A DNA stretch of 64,000 bases from an uncultured Prevotella sp. (lineage in GTDB: Bacteria; Bacteroidota; Bacteroidia; Bacteroidales; Bacteroidaceae), in the NCBI GenBank assembly GCA_946998205.1, contig CAMPYJ010000007.1:15810-79809 (forward strand), given 5' to 3'. The position numbers and the translations under genes were made by a program. A model generated the notes under the pieces. The model was not told the DNA's origin. It did not search any database and saw only the letters and a program-made list of their open reading frames with translations. Below, piece by piece: positions 17,301 through 24,863 of this stretch; within the stretch, counting starts at the first letter, position 1, and each line of letters starts with the position of its first letter.

Positions 17301-19390
17301 TGTGTCCATTTGTTGGTTTCAAGAATGGGTTCAGAGTCGCTTCGGTTGCCGTTTTGCGTGTTCCAGCCAAAAGTAAGTTTATGGTTGTTGTTGGCATGTA
17401 GCCAGAATGTACCCCATCCGGCGCCAACTTTTTGGTTCCAGTCGCATACGGATGAAGGCTTGAGCCAATACTCTATCGTGAATTTCTGATGAGGTGTTGC
17501 TGTTACGTTAGGCACAACGAACCCTCCGCTTCTTGTGAATTGCAGTACGTCGTTGTCGTAAACGGCATCTGCATTTTGTGGCAATGCAGCCGAGTTGGAC
17601 GCGGCACTGAGCTTTTGCTTGCCGTTTATCTTGTATGAAGCCTTTACATAGAAAGAGCCGTCTGTTGATGTCGGCGCATAATGGGTGGATGTTGTCTCGG
17701 TGATTTTATTTCCGCTTTGGTAAACAATGTATGTCTCAGGCTTGGACAATCCTTTCACAGGCTCAGCCCATGTAAGCTGTTTGTTGTCATCGAATGCCAA
17801 GTTGTAGGGCGCGTTAACCGATTCTTGTGTCACCACACCCGACACACAAGTGGTCTGTCCACCGTTCTTAATAGGAACGTCTTCAGTGCATATTGGCATT
17901 TCCACGCCCTTTTCGTTCATGGCGTAGTCGATGATGCTTACCGATTTCACGCTTCCTTTACCCGTTGCGCTACCCTTACTGTTGATGGTGAGGAAGTATT
18001 TTACGGGACGTGAAAAGTCAATTCCTTCGCAAAGGTCGGTCAAGTCTACGCCAAACTCCATTGGCTCATAGTGCATTTTTCCATCCGCCCATCGTCCCAA
18101 TAGCGGCGTTTCGGCATCGTCAGGGTTTTTGTCTCCATCGCCAGTATAGTTGATATACATAAACACAGACTCTTTGTCTGGCTTTGTAGCCGTAGGGTCT
18201 TGACTTACTCCAACCTTCACACTGATTTCCGACCGCTTGCTGTATTGCATGGTTACTTTCATGGTTTGTTGCGGCACATAGTTCTGGCGTAGGTAGTACA
18301 GCTCTGGCCACCAGCCGCCACCCGTGTAAGCCTCAACCTGCGAACCATCATCGTTGGTCAAGGTGTGCTTACCCGTCTTGCTGTTGGTTACGCCTCCTGC
18401 CATGGGGTAGGGTACGTAGCACAACCCCTTATCCGCAAAACCAGTGCCCCATGAGTTGGCGAAAATCCATGCGCCCCGCTCGTCTTGGCCTAAACGGTTC
18501 TTCGTTTCCCCGTATACGCCATTCTTGTCTAAGTCGAACACCACACGGTCATCGTAACCCACTAAGGTGATGGCGTGGTCGGCAGTGTCATACCTCCACC
18601 TCTCTATGTAATGCTTACCTACGACGCCTGCCTTTCTGTTGGCTTCCACATCGGCTACCGGTTTTATGACACAGCCTGATATACCACAGCCCAATCCAGC
18701 GATGCCACCTACGATATGGGTACCATTTTCATCGGTAACGGTAGGCCATGAGGGGTCACCATTATGGTTGAACAGCCAACGTTTGATAGCTTCCATTCCC
18801 TCAGGGGTGTCCGATCCTTTGGGGAAGTTAGCCGTTCCTGTGATGCGGTTGAACATGGCGTTGTGCCAACATTCATAGCCTTGCATCCATCCGGCGTCAT
18901 TAGAATCAACTTCGTATGCTCCGTAAATGCTGCTGATGTCCCAGCCTCCGTACACGTCACCGGTAGGATAGCCTATATACCGTGCCATGTAGTCTTTGCT
19001 AAGTCCGTTGTACGAAAACGGATACTCAAAATGTGGCGGCAACCGGTGTTCAATCTTCGATGCGTCAGAGAGCCTAAAAGCATTCCATTCGTATGTCATC
19101 ATGTAGCCAATACGTGAAGATGCGCCGCACGACCCACCTGTTTGTCCGAAGATAGGTGGAAACCATTTGGCATTGGCATTGTTGACATAGGCGGGCAGCG
19201 AGGCGCGCGTCGCACGGGTGCGCATGCCTGCTTTGTCTGCTCTTCCACTGATGTTACGCATCAGCGACGGGTCTGGTGCGTAAGTAGGTGTATAATCTTT
19301 GTATTTGCTCTTGTCCACTTTCTCAAACTGTTGTGCTGAAGAGCCAAGGGCAGAAGACAAAAATGCAAGCAGTAAAAGTTGATACTTCAT
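14384..19390 (-). CDS. Secreted papain-like (C1) protease with LamG, PKD and F5/8C domains and T9SS sorting tail
   Basis: 1668 residues with a signal peptide (residues 1-20). Residues 60-340 are a papain-fold peptidase: FGQTGGSCGASS (oxyanion Q83, catalytic C88), DHAITLVGYDD (H272) and ANSWGTGF (N312). Then come a LamG/concanavalin-like domain (about 615-750), two or three PKD-like domains (about 830-1080), a second LamG domain (about 1085-1235), two discoidin F5/8-type domains (about 1350-1470 and 1480-1615), and a C-terminal type A sorting domain (IYNLQGQYVG...LPAGIYIRGGKKVVI). The tail indicates export by the type IX system and cell-surface attachment. The binding domains suggest action on glycans or host matrix; substrate unknown. 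It has its own promoter box (TATATTTG, 19478-19485) and terminator, so it is monocistronic. Confidence 0.9.
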   Translation of the reverse strand: MKYQLLLLAFLSSALGSSAQQFEKVDKSKYKDYTPTYAPDPSLMRNISGRADKAGMRTRATRASLPAYVNNANAKWFPPIFGQTGGSCGASSRIGYMMTYEWNAFRLSDASKIEHRLPPHFEYPFSYNGLSKDYMARYIGYPTGDVYGGWDISSIYGAYEVDSNDAGWMQGYECWHNAMFNRITGTANFPKGSDTPEGMEAIKRWLFNHNGDPSWPTVTDENGTHIVGGIAGLGCGISGCVIKPVADVEANRKAGVVGKHYIERWRYDTADHAITLVGYDDRVVFDLDKNGVYGETKNRLGQDERGAWIFANSWGTGFADKGLCYVPYPMAGGVTNSKTGKHTLTNDDGSQVEAYTGGGWWPELYYLRQNYVPQQTMKVTMQYSKRSEISVKVGVSQDPTATKPDKESVFMYINYTGDGDKNPDDAETPLLGRWADGKMHYEPMEFGVDLTDLCEGIDFSRPVKYFLTINSKGSATGKGSVKSVSIIDYAMNEKGVEMPICTEDVPIKNGGQTTCVSGVVTQESVNAPYNLAFDDNKQLTWAEPVKGLSKPETYIVYQSGNKITETTSTHYAPTSTDGSFYVKASYKINGKQKLSAASNSAALPQNADAVYDNDVLQFTRSGGFVVPNVTATPHQKFTIEYWLKPSSVCDWNQKVGAGWGTFWLHANNNHKLTFGWNTQNGNRSDSEPILETNKWTHIALVIDGNTMTLYANGERKGQFSSQFHSGMPAISDGLLFGATNNDGLHGCIDDLRIWEVARTAQEIKDNYQTPIANPGSEKGLLAYFKMNTINKNGNVLLVDAAHGNHAKFLPNGAHNTVQANNETIRKQALPPAAIQGPTQVNKGDVLTLSATTSVGVMKRTWTATGATPAQTTAHDASFKFNTAGNQTVTLTTTDINGQTQQTTYQVNVKAIEPSADFTITNETVKASERVSFLATNEVSGCTYAWQLDGADIKTSDHRNISAVFMKAGTHTVTLTVTSAEGKKYTQTKRLNVAASAPKAGYKTSKDDQVVLKNEEVTLTDASKYEPTEFYWSLVSNNQVYNGTGNPYRFKPQRAGVYKLYYTVENAQGSDKLVKDQAVIVCNADAQRGLNFSTVGNKSYKTMTTGQLDNISSDWTIDYWLKPTFASSASNGVYVLDTNGSEVASLMAQPKGGATLKMGNQTFQISDDFIISGQWHHYAITANKTTVNLYRDGTLFKSLTLSGDNGTDNVSKVRIGGEAQADGIFDEFRVWGKVLSKTDLRRYCIAPLSGDELSKAVNDNQLKCYYQFNTTEIGTSIPDQSGQGCNATRDNFGPGGDAWVSSRGVFAIDFSPAEGEKINGYKPLDRSSYRIVKVSDEETQSEQDGNGFAELALDADEGTYWHSQYAGGEKGFPHSFTIDRASLDVIHALKITNKRESRYRAVSVTVEQSDDMNQWEMLDNNHHFLDMESPAVNLMKPVTKRYMRLTFNENAWQGSLMTLNTVEFYGTKANDASLEQPVQLIFKSCSDENNNANQKASNAVDGKDNTQWRSKDGAPYPHTIDVQNSSKGRCIERLYLVQARMGNRQQSRSYNAGKATIWVSNNGKDWTAYEKVRIPYYNKSTIRLKIPIFQPYIRFEFTEAQMKGVTSLVLKEIKAYGRLSNETGINGVEQNHNSTDTRIYNLQGQYVGTSINSLPAGIYIRGGKKVVIP

Positions 19391-19750
19391 GAATGTTGTT
19401 TTTATGATAATGATGGTTAGTAATTCCTACATTCTTATATGGTAACTGGATAGTACAACCGTTCCCATACGATATTGCAAATATACATCATTTTTTCAAA
19501 TAAATGATATAATGTCTTGATAAATTCATCTGGCGTGGTTCAAATCGTTCGCTCAAATCTCATGACGTGCGTTTACAGGCTAGTCTCTATTGTATCTTGA
19601 AATACACGGACGGTAGTTTTCGGGCGATTCACAATGATGTCAGTTTGGGTATTTGTCTCAAAGGTTGATGTTTCGCAGGTTATTGGCGAAAGGTTGTTTG
19701 CCTCTGGCAGGTCTTTTGACAAGGTATGTGCAACGTGGAATGCAAAAATA
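19391..19750. other. Intergenic region upstream of the C1 protease, no gene seen
   Basis: Apart from the -7 box at 19478 no coding or RNA feature was recognised; frames here are short and without start signals. Confidence 0.5.
19478..19485 (-). promoter_or_regulatory. -7 promoter box of the C1 protease gene
   Basis: TATATTTG on the minus strand, about 88 bases upstream of the start. Confidence 0.45.
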
Positions 19751-19786
19751 AAAACCGCATCTCAACATTATGGAGATGCGGTTTTT
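19751..19786 (-). terminator. Bidirectional terminator, probably of alaS
   Basis: A perfect 13-bp stem AAAACCGCATCTC (19751-19763) / GAGATGCGGTTTT (19773-19785) with T runs in both directions. It lies 250 bases beyond the alaS stop, separated from it by the MITE at 19840-20032. Confidence 0.8.
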
Positions 19787-19839
19787 GTGAAAATATCCTA
19801 CCGACAAAGGCATTTGCCTTTGATGATGAACTATATTTA

Positions 19840-20032
19840 GGCTGGTTCTATAAATTACCACCGCACATAGTCATCAAATGTTTATGAAATACGTTTTGTT
19901 ATCTTTTGGCTTCTTTTTGGTTCAAAATGTAAGTTCGTTCAGTCGTGTAGCTCGCTACACTCCTTCACTCTCTTGCATTTTGACCTCAAAAATAAGCTCA
20001 AAATCTAACAAAGCTAATTTATAGAACCAGCC
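19840..20032. mobile_element. MITE-like element abutting the alaS stop codon
   Basis: 193 bp with 18-bp terminal inverted repeats GGCTGGTTCTATAAATTA and matching right end, flanked by TTTA at 19836-19839 and 20033-20036. The right TTTA contains the complement of the alaS TAA stop codon. An internal hairpin GTGTAGC-TC-GCTACAC is nested in AAAATGTAAG/CTTGCATTTT. No open reading frame of note. It separates alaS from its apparent terminator. Confidence 0.88.
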
Positions 20033-20033
20033 T

Positions 20034-22661
20034 TTATAGGTGCGCCAACTCGATAACCTTGTCTACGGCAGCGTTGATGCCATCCACGTTCTTGCCGCCA
20101 GCCGATGCAAAATGCGGTTGTCCGCCACCGCCTCCCTGAATGAGTTTGGCAGCCTCACGAACCATTTGACCAGCGTTCAAGCCATGATCTTTCACCATAT
20201 CGTCACTTAACATGACACTCAAAAGCGGCTTTTGATGTGCCGTAGAACCGATGACGCAAAGCAAATGCGACGGAATGGCTTCACGAATCTTGAACACCAA
20301 GTCCTTGGCAGCGTTGCCATCGATAGGCAATACCGCCTTGATGACGGTAACGCCATTGACGGTCTCCGCACGTCTGATAAGCTCGTCTTTGGTTCTTTGC
20401 ACCGCTTGTGCTTGGAACTGCTCTATCTCCTTGCGCATGGTGTCGTGCTCGTCCATGTACTTTTCGATGACACCTTTCAAGTCCTTGGCATTATTGAACA
20501 AGCTGCGGATGGCCTTCACCGTGTCTTCTATGGCATACATGGCTTCTTCGCACTTGCGTCCAGTAATGGCTTCGAAACGACGAACGCCAGCAGCTACCGA
20601 ACTTTCGGATAGGATTTTGAACAGTCCTATGCGTCCCGTACTCTTGGCATGAATACCTCCACAGAGTTCGCATGACGGTCCGAAGCGCACTACCCGCACC
20701 TTGTCGCCATATTTTTCACCAAACAATGCAATGGCTCCCATTTCTTTCGCCTCTTCTATCGGCGTGTCACGATGTTCGTCCAAGGGGATGTCTTGACGGA
20801 TGAGGTCGTTTACCAACCGTTCTACCTGTCTGATTTCCTCGTCGGTCACCTTTTGGAAATGCGAGAAATCAAAGCGCAACGTGTCGGGCGATACATACGA
20901 ACCCTTTTGCTCCACATGGTCGCCAAGTACCTGCTTGAGTGCATAATCCAGCAAGTGAGTGGCTGTATGGTTTGCCGCACAGGCGTCACGTTTGTCGGTA
21001 TCCACGCAAGCCATGAAGTCAGCCTCGGGATGTTGTGGCAGTTGCTTGATGATGTGAATGCTTTGGTTGTTCTCACGTTTGGTGTCTATCACGTCCACCG
21101 TCTCGTGTTCGCTCACCAAGACACCTTGGTCGCCAACCTGTCCTCCCATCTCTCCATAGAAGGGTGTGAAGTCCAAGATAACCTCGTAAAAACTATTTTT
21201 TTTCTGGGTTACCTTGCGATACTTCAAGATGTGGCATTCGTATTCGGTATAATCGTAGCCCACAAACTGCTGTTCGCCTTGTCTTATTTCTACCCAGTCG
21301 CTGTTTTCCACTTGTGCGGCATTGCGGGCACGGTCTTTCTGTTTCTGCATTTCTGCATGGAACTGTTGCTCGTCAACGCTGAATCCGTGCTCTCTGCATA
21401 TCAGTTCCGTGAGGTCGAGCGGAAAGCCGTATGTGTCGAAAAGGCGGAAGGCTTGTTCGCCGTCAAGTTGCGTCTTGCCTGCTTTCTTCAGCTCATCCAT
21501 GGCATTGTTCAACAGGTTGATACCCTTTTCGAGTGTCCGCAAGAACGAATCTTCCTCTTCTTTCATCACCTTGCCAATCAACTCACGTTGGGCAACGAGT
21601 TCAGGATATGCTCCTCCCATTTCGTCTACGAGTACCGGGAGCAGCTTATATACAAAGGCTTCGCGCTGCCCTAAGAACGTGTAAGCATAGCGAACGGCAC
21701 GTCGGAGGATGCGGCGGATGACGTAACCCGCCTTGGCATTGCTGGGTAGTTGTCCGTCAGCGATGGAGAAGGCTACGGCTCTAAGGTGGTCAGCCACTAC
21801 ACGCATCGCCACGTCTACATCTTCTTGCTCGCCATATTTCTTGCCCGACAGGCGTTCCATCTCATGGATGAATGGCTGAAAGATGTCGGTGTCGTAGTTG
21901 GAATTCTTTCCTTGCAGCATTCTGACTAATCGCTCGAATCCCATTCCGGTATCGATGACGTTCATGGAGAGTGGCTCCAAAGACCCATCGGCTTTGCGAT
22001 TGAACTGCATGAATACGATGTTCCAAATCTCGATGACCTGTGGATGATCTTTGTTCACCAACTCCCGACCGGGTAGTTGGGCTTTCTCTTCGTCCGAACG
22101 CGAGTCTACGTGTATCTCCGAACAAGGACCGCAAGGTCCTGTGTCACCCATTTCCCAAAAGTTGTCGTGCTTGTTGCCATTGATGATATGGTCGGCTGGC
22201 AGGTGCTTGCGCCAACACTTCTCTGCCTCGCTGTCGTGCGGGATGTTTTCTTCGGGTGAGCCTTCAAACACCGTCACATACAAATCTTTCGGATCCAAGT
22301 GCAGCACGTCCACCAAATATTCCCACGCATAATCAATGGCGCCTTCCTTAAAGTAGTCGCCAAAGCTCCAGTTGCCGAGCATCTCGAACATGGTGTGGTG
22401 GTAAGTGTCTCGTCCCACCTCCTCAAGGTCATTGTGCTTTCCGCTCACGCGGAGGCATTTCTGCGAGTCGGCTCTGCGGCGTGGCTCGGGTTGTTTGTTG
22501 CCCAGGATGATGTCCTTCCATTGGTTCATGCCTGCATTGGTAAACATCAGGGTGGGGTCGTCTTTGATAACCATGGGTGCAGAAGCCACGATGGTGTGTC
22601 CTTTCGACTCAAAGAATTTCTTGAACGATTCACGTATCTCGTTTGCTGTCATCATTGTCAT
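20034..22661 (-). CDS. alaS: Alanyl-tRNA synthetase
   Basis: 875 residues, normal for bacterial AlaRS. It charges tRNA-Ala in the cytoplasm. The class II catalytic core is at the N-terminus (ESKGHTIVASAPMV, LMFTNAGMNQWKD, GNWSFGDYFKEGAI). The editing domain has HTATHLLDYAL and CELCGGIHAKSTG zinc-ligand motifs, and a DHHA1-like C-terminus ends in GGGGGQPHFASAGG. Three closely spaced ATGs (22661, 22655, 22652) are possible starts; the family's usual N-terminus favours the later ones. The promoter at 22713-22744 is good. A MITE is inserted directly at the stop codon, leaving the protein intact. Confidence 0.97.
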   Translation of the reverse strand: MTMMTANEIRESFKKFFESKGHTIVASAPMVIKDDPTLMFTNAGMNQWKDIILGNKQPEPRRRADSQKCLRVSGKHNDLEEVGRDTYHHTMFEMLGNWSFGDYFKEGAIDYAWEYLVDVLHLDPKDLYVTVFEGSPEENIPHDSEAEKCWRKHLPADHIINGNKHDNFWEMGDTGPCGPCSEIHVDSRSDEEKAQLPGRELVNKDHPQVIEIWNIVFMQFNRKADGSLEPLSMNVIDTGMGFERLVRMLQGKNSNYDTDIFQPFIHEMERLSGKKYGEQEDVDVAMRVVADHLRAVAFSIADGQLPSNAKAGYVIRRILRRAVRYAYTFLGQREAFVYKLLPVLVDEMGGAYPELVAQRELIGKVMKEEEDSFLRTLEKGINLLNNAMDELKKAGKTQLDGEQAFRLFDTYGFPLDLTELICREHGFSVDEQQFHAEMQKQKDRARNAAQVENSDWVEIRQGEQQFVGYDYTEYECHILKYRKVTQKKNSFYEVILDFTPFYGEMGGQVGDQGVLVSEHETVDVIDTKRENNQSIHIIKQLPQHPEADFMACVDTDKRDACAANHTATHLLDYALKQVLGDHVEQKGSYVSPDTLRFDFSHFQKVTDEEIRQVERLVNDLIRQDIPLDEHRDTPIEEAKEMGAIALFGEKYGDKVRVVRFGPSCELCGGIHAKSTGRIGLFKILSESSVAAGVRRFEAITGRKCEEAMYAIEDTVKAIRSLFNNAKDLKGVIEKYMDEHDTMRKEIEQFQAQAVQRTKDELIRRAETVNGVTVIKAVLPIDGNAAKDLVFKIREAIPSHLLCVIGSTAHQKPLLSVMLSDDMVKDHGLNAGQMVREAAKLIQGGGGGQPHFASAGGKNVDGINAAVDKVIELAHL

Positions 22662-22712
22662 TTATAATTTTATTCGTATGATGTCTAAGTATTGCATTTG
22701 TTTATTTAGGAG

Positions 22713-22744
22713 CAAAATTATAAAAAAAAGCAGGAAGCACCAAA
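22713..22744 (-). promoter_or_regulatory. alaS promoter
   Basis: On the minus strand TTTG (22741-22744), a 20-base spacer, and TAATTTTG (22713-22720). The match to the Bacteroidetes consensus is full, about 50 bases upstream of the start. Confidence 0.6.
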
Positions 22745-22921
22745 ATTATCTGTTGAAATTGGTACGATGCTCTTTGGATAAAAGCATGAAGAGATTAATC
22801 GAATTCCAAATATCTATTTGGGAAAATTGATTACATGATGGGGTGGAAAAGGATTGGTTTTGTCCTAAAAAATGACATAAAAGAGGGTTATAGAAATTCT
22901 CAAAATAGAGAAACGTAGAGG

Positions 22922-23095
22922 GGTTGAAGGCATGATTTCATGCCTTGAAAGGTGCCGTTGCATGCTTTGCTGCGATTGAAGCGTTGAAATTGCATCATTA
23001 ACAGCATGCTTTTGCGTCACTACTTACATGACTTTGTGGCATTGGAAGCAGTAGATAACGCCATAAAATGAATGTTTTTGGGCTTGAAGCATTGG
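22922..23095 (+). repeat. 22-bp periodic array B
   Basis: About eight degenerate units. Four in a row are exactly 22 bases (22942-22963, 22964-22985, 22986-23007, 23008-23029), followed by units of 23 and 21 bases. Units typically end in CAT and start with G, as in GCTTTTGCGT and ACTTACAT. It lies between the divergent genes alaS and merR, with motif copy 23148-23184 to its right. Confidence 0.75.
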
Positions 23096-23147
23096 TGTAA
23101 CCCCTGTTTTTATTTGTCGGTTTTTGTTAATATATTGATTCATAGGT

Positions 23148-23184
23148 TGTTATAAAAGTTCTCCATTTTTGGCGTATTTTCGCC
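23148..23184 (+). repeat. GGCGTATTT hairpin motif, copy B
   Basis: TGTTATAAAAGTT, ten variable bases, then GGCG-TATTTT-CGCC, a short hairpin. The same three-part layout with the same 10-base spacer recurs at 37820, 56685 and 63228, and with 11 bases at 47238. Confidence 0.7.
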
Positions 23185-23288
23185 CTTGGTACATGTTGTT
23201 TGTAAATATCGCCGGCATTTAGACACTGTTGTCAATAAAAATTGTCGATGGACGCAGGGGTTTGAGCGGCACATTTGTTCGATTCCTT

Positions 23289-23671
23289 TTGCGCTTACAG
23301 CGCGCCAGATAGATGGTCAACTTGCACCCAGAGCGTTGCTCTGGGCTATATGCCTTTTGGGCTTTCAGCCCGTCTTTGCTGTGTGCCAATTCCCCACAAT
23401 GAAAGGTAATGGATTAAATGTCATTGCGCAGCAGCCGATGTGTCGTGCACTGGCGGGGCGAAGCCCCAATAGGATTATAGCCCAGGGCATTCGCCCTGGG
23501 TTGGAGGTTATTAGTTTATGGGCGCGCTGTAAGCGCAACAGGAGGTACTGAGTTATCGTATTAATCTTTCCTTTTGCTCTTTCAGAGTGCTAAATAGAAG
23601 TTCAACTTGCACCCAGCGCGTTGCTCTGGGCTATATGCCTTTTGGGCTTTCAGCCCGTCTTTGCCGTGTGC
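23289..23671. repeat. REP/BIME-like palindrome cluster
   Basis: An outer inverted repeat TTGCGCTTACAGCGCGCC (from 23289) / GGCGCGCTGTAAGCGCAA (to about 23538) encloses hairpins such as CCCAGAGCGTTGCTCTGGG, GGGCTTTCAGCCC and CCCAGGGCATTCGCCCTGGG. A block of about 75 bases at 23310-23384 is repeated directly at 23597-23671. The palindromes resemble REP elements mobilised by RAYT transposases; no such transposase gene is in the window. Reading frames through it are judged non-coding. Confidence 0.7.
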
Positions 23672-23699
23672 AAGCAGCGCAATTGCTGACGAATTCCCT

Positions 23700-24297
23700 T
23701 ACTGGCACGGCTTTTTCATTTAAGAATGGTACATTTTGTTGTTGCAAACAACGTAGAAGAAATCAACAACGAAATAAAGAAAACGCGAAAATGTGTGAGT
23801 GATATAAAGAAACCAAAGAACGTAGACGTTCTTACGAATACAGCGAAAAGAAATGCGTTGTGATTTTTTCTCCGATTTTTTGATAAAAGTCAAATGCTGC
23901 AACTATGCTTTTCGTTATTTTAGATAGAACGGGACGTTCTTTCGTGAAATGGCTTTGGCGGCAATGTTTTTTAGATTCTTTTGTGTTTTTCGTTGTTAAA
24001 AGATGGGATATTATGCTGCTTTTTCATTGGTACGCAATATGTTATATTCATTTAATCGGTAAATTTGAGAGTGAAGTAACTAAAGGATGAAAGATTTATG
24101 GCAGCAAAGGTGAGCGTTAAATGAAAGAGCCGTGCATTAATGATGCTTTACTGGGATAACAATGGGTGGACTTATGCAGAGGGAGAAAGAATGAAAGAAA
24201 TAAGAAAGGAAGGCGTAGCATATTCAGCAAACGTATTTTTCCGCTAAAGAAAGAGTGCTTTCTTTATTTTGCTGGCGTATAATTGGAAAATTTTACC
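23700..24297. other. Intergenic region upstream of merR, no gene seen
   Basis: About 600 AT-rich bases with no frame that carries a recognisable domain or start signal. The only site identified is the -7 box at its right end. Confidence 0.5.
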
Positions 24298-24305
24298 TAT
24301 ATTTG
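24298..24305 (+). promoter_or_regulatory. -7 promoter box of the MerR-family gene
   Basis: TATATTTG, 17 bases before the ATG at 24323; it excludes the longer upstream start at 24269. Confidence 0.5.
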
Positions 24306-24322
24306 CAAAAAGACATATAGCC

Positions 24323-24673
24323 ATGGCATTGAATCCTGACAAGAATGTGAAACTTTACTACTCCATCAAGGAGGTGGCCAAGCAGTTTGGCATTAATGAA
24401 AGTACGTTGAGATACTGGGAGACGGAGTTTCCGCAGCTGAAGCCAAAGACCGTTACTTCGACGAACGTGCGGCAGTATACGGATGCCGACATTGAGGAGA
24501 TACGCGTGATTTACAACTTGGTAAGGGTGCGCGGCTTTAAGCTGTCGGCGGCCAGGAAAATGCTGGAAGCCAACAGAAAGGGCACCGAAAAGAGTTCGGA
24601 GGTGCTGGAAACGCTGCTGTCTGTGCGCGGGCAGTTGCAAGAATTGCGCAAACAGTTGGATATGATTGTGTGA
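24323..24673 (+). CDS. MerR-family transcriptional regulator
   Basis: 116 residues from the ATG at 24323, chosen because the -7 box at 24298 lies between it and the earlier ATG at 24269. Residues 11-85 are a winged MerR helix-turn-helix: YYSIKEVAKQFGINESTLRYWETEF, NVRQYTDADIEEI, then VRGFKLSAARKML. The short C-terminus (residues 88-116) is a coiled-coil dimerisation segment with no cysteine cluster, so it is not a metal sensor of the classical type. Small proteins of this kind are common in Bacteroidetes and of unknown target. It converges with relA; the space between holds an imperfect inverted repeat. Confidence 0.9.
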   Translation: MALNPDKNVKLYYSIKEVAKQFGINESTLRYWETEFPQLKPKTVTSTNVRQYTDADIEEIRVIYNLVRVRGFKLSAARKMLEANRKGTEKSSEVLETLLSVRGQLQELRKQLDMIV

Positions 24674-24863
24674 GGTTTGAGTTTGTGAGTTTTTGTGTTG
24701 ATGAGTTTTTTAGTTGATTCATCAGCTCGTTGACTCAGGTACTCTGTAGAAATTGACAATACATGAAACGCATAACCTCACAAACTTTCCCCAAAGACAA
24801 AGGCAATCAAGAAACTTAAAAACTCACAAACTTACGAACTCAAAAACTCATCAACTTAACTCC
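24674..24863. repeat. Degenerate ACTCACAAACTT-type repeats between convergent genes
   Basis: The left half (24674-24735) is rich in GTTTGTGAGTTTTTG-like words and the right half (24765-24863) in the reverse complement, such as AAAAACTCACAAACTTACG. The transcript could fold into a long imperfect hairpin between merR and relA. The same words occur at 59880-59932 and 42640-42690. Confidence 0.55.

Noticed and set aside
23186..23551. 121-codon frame through the palindrome cluster
   Set aside because: The frame is created by REP-like palindromes that recur at 23587 and 46596; such frames are by-products of the repeat.
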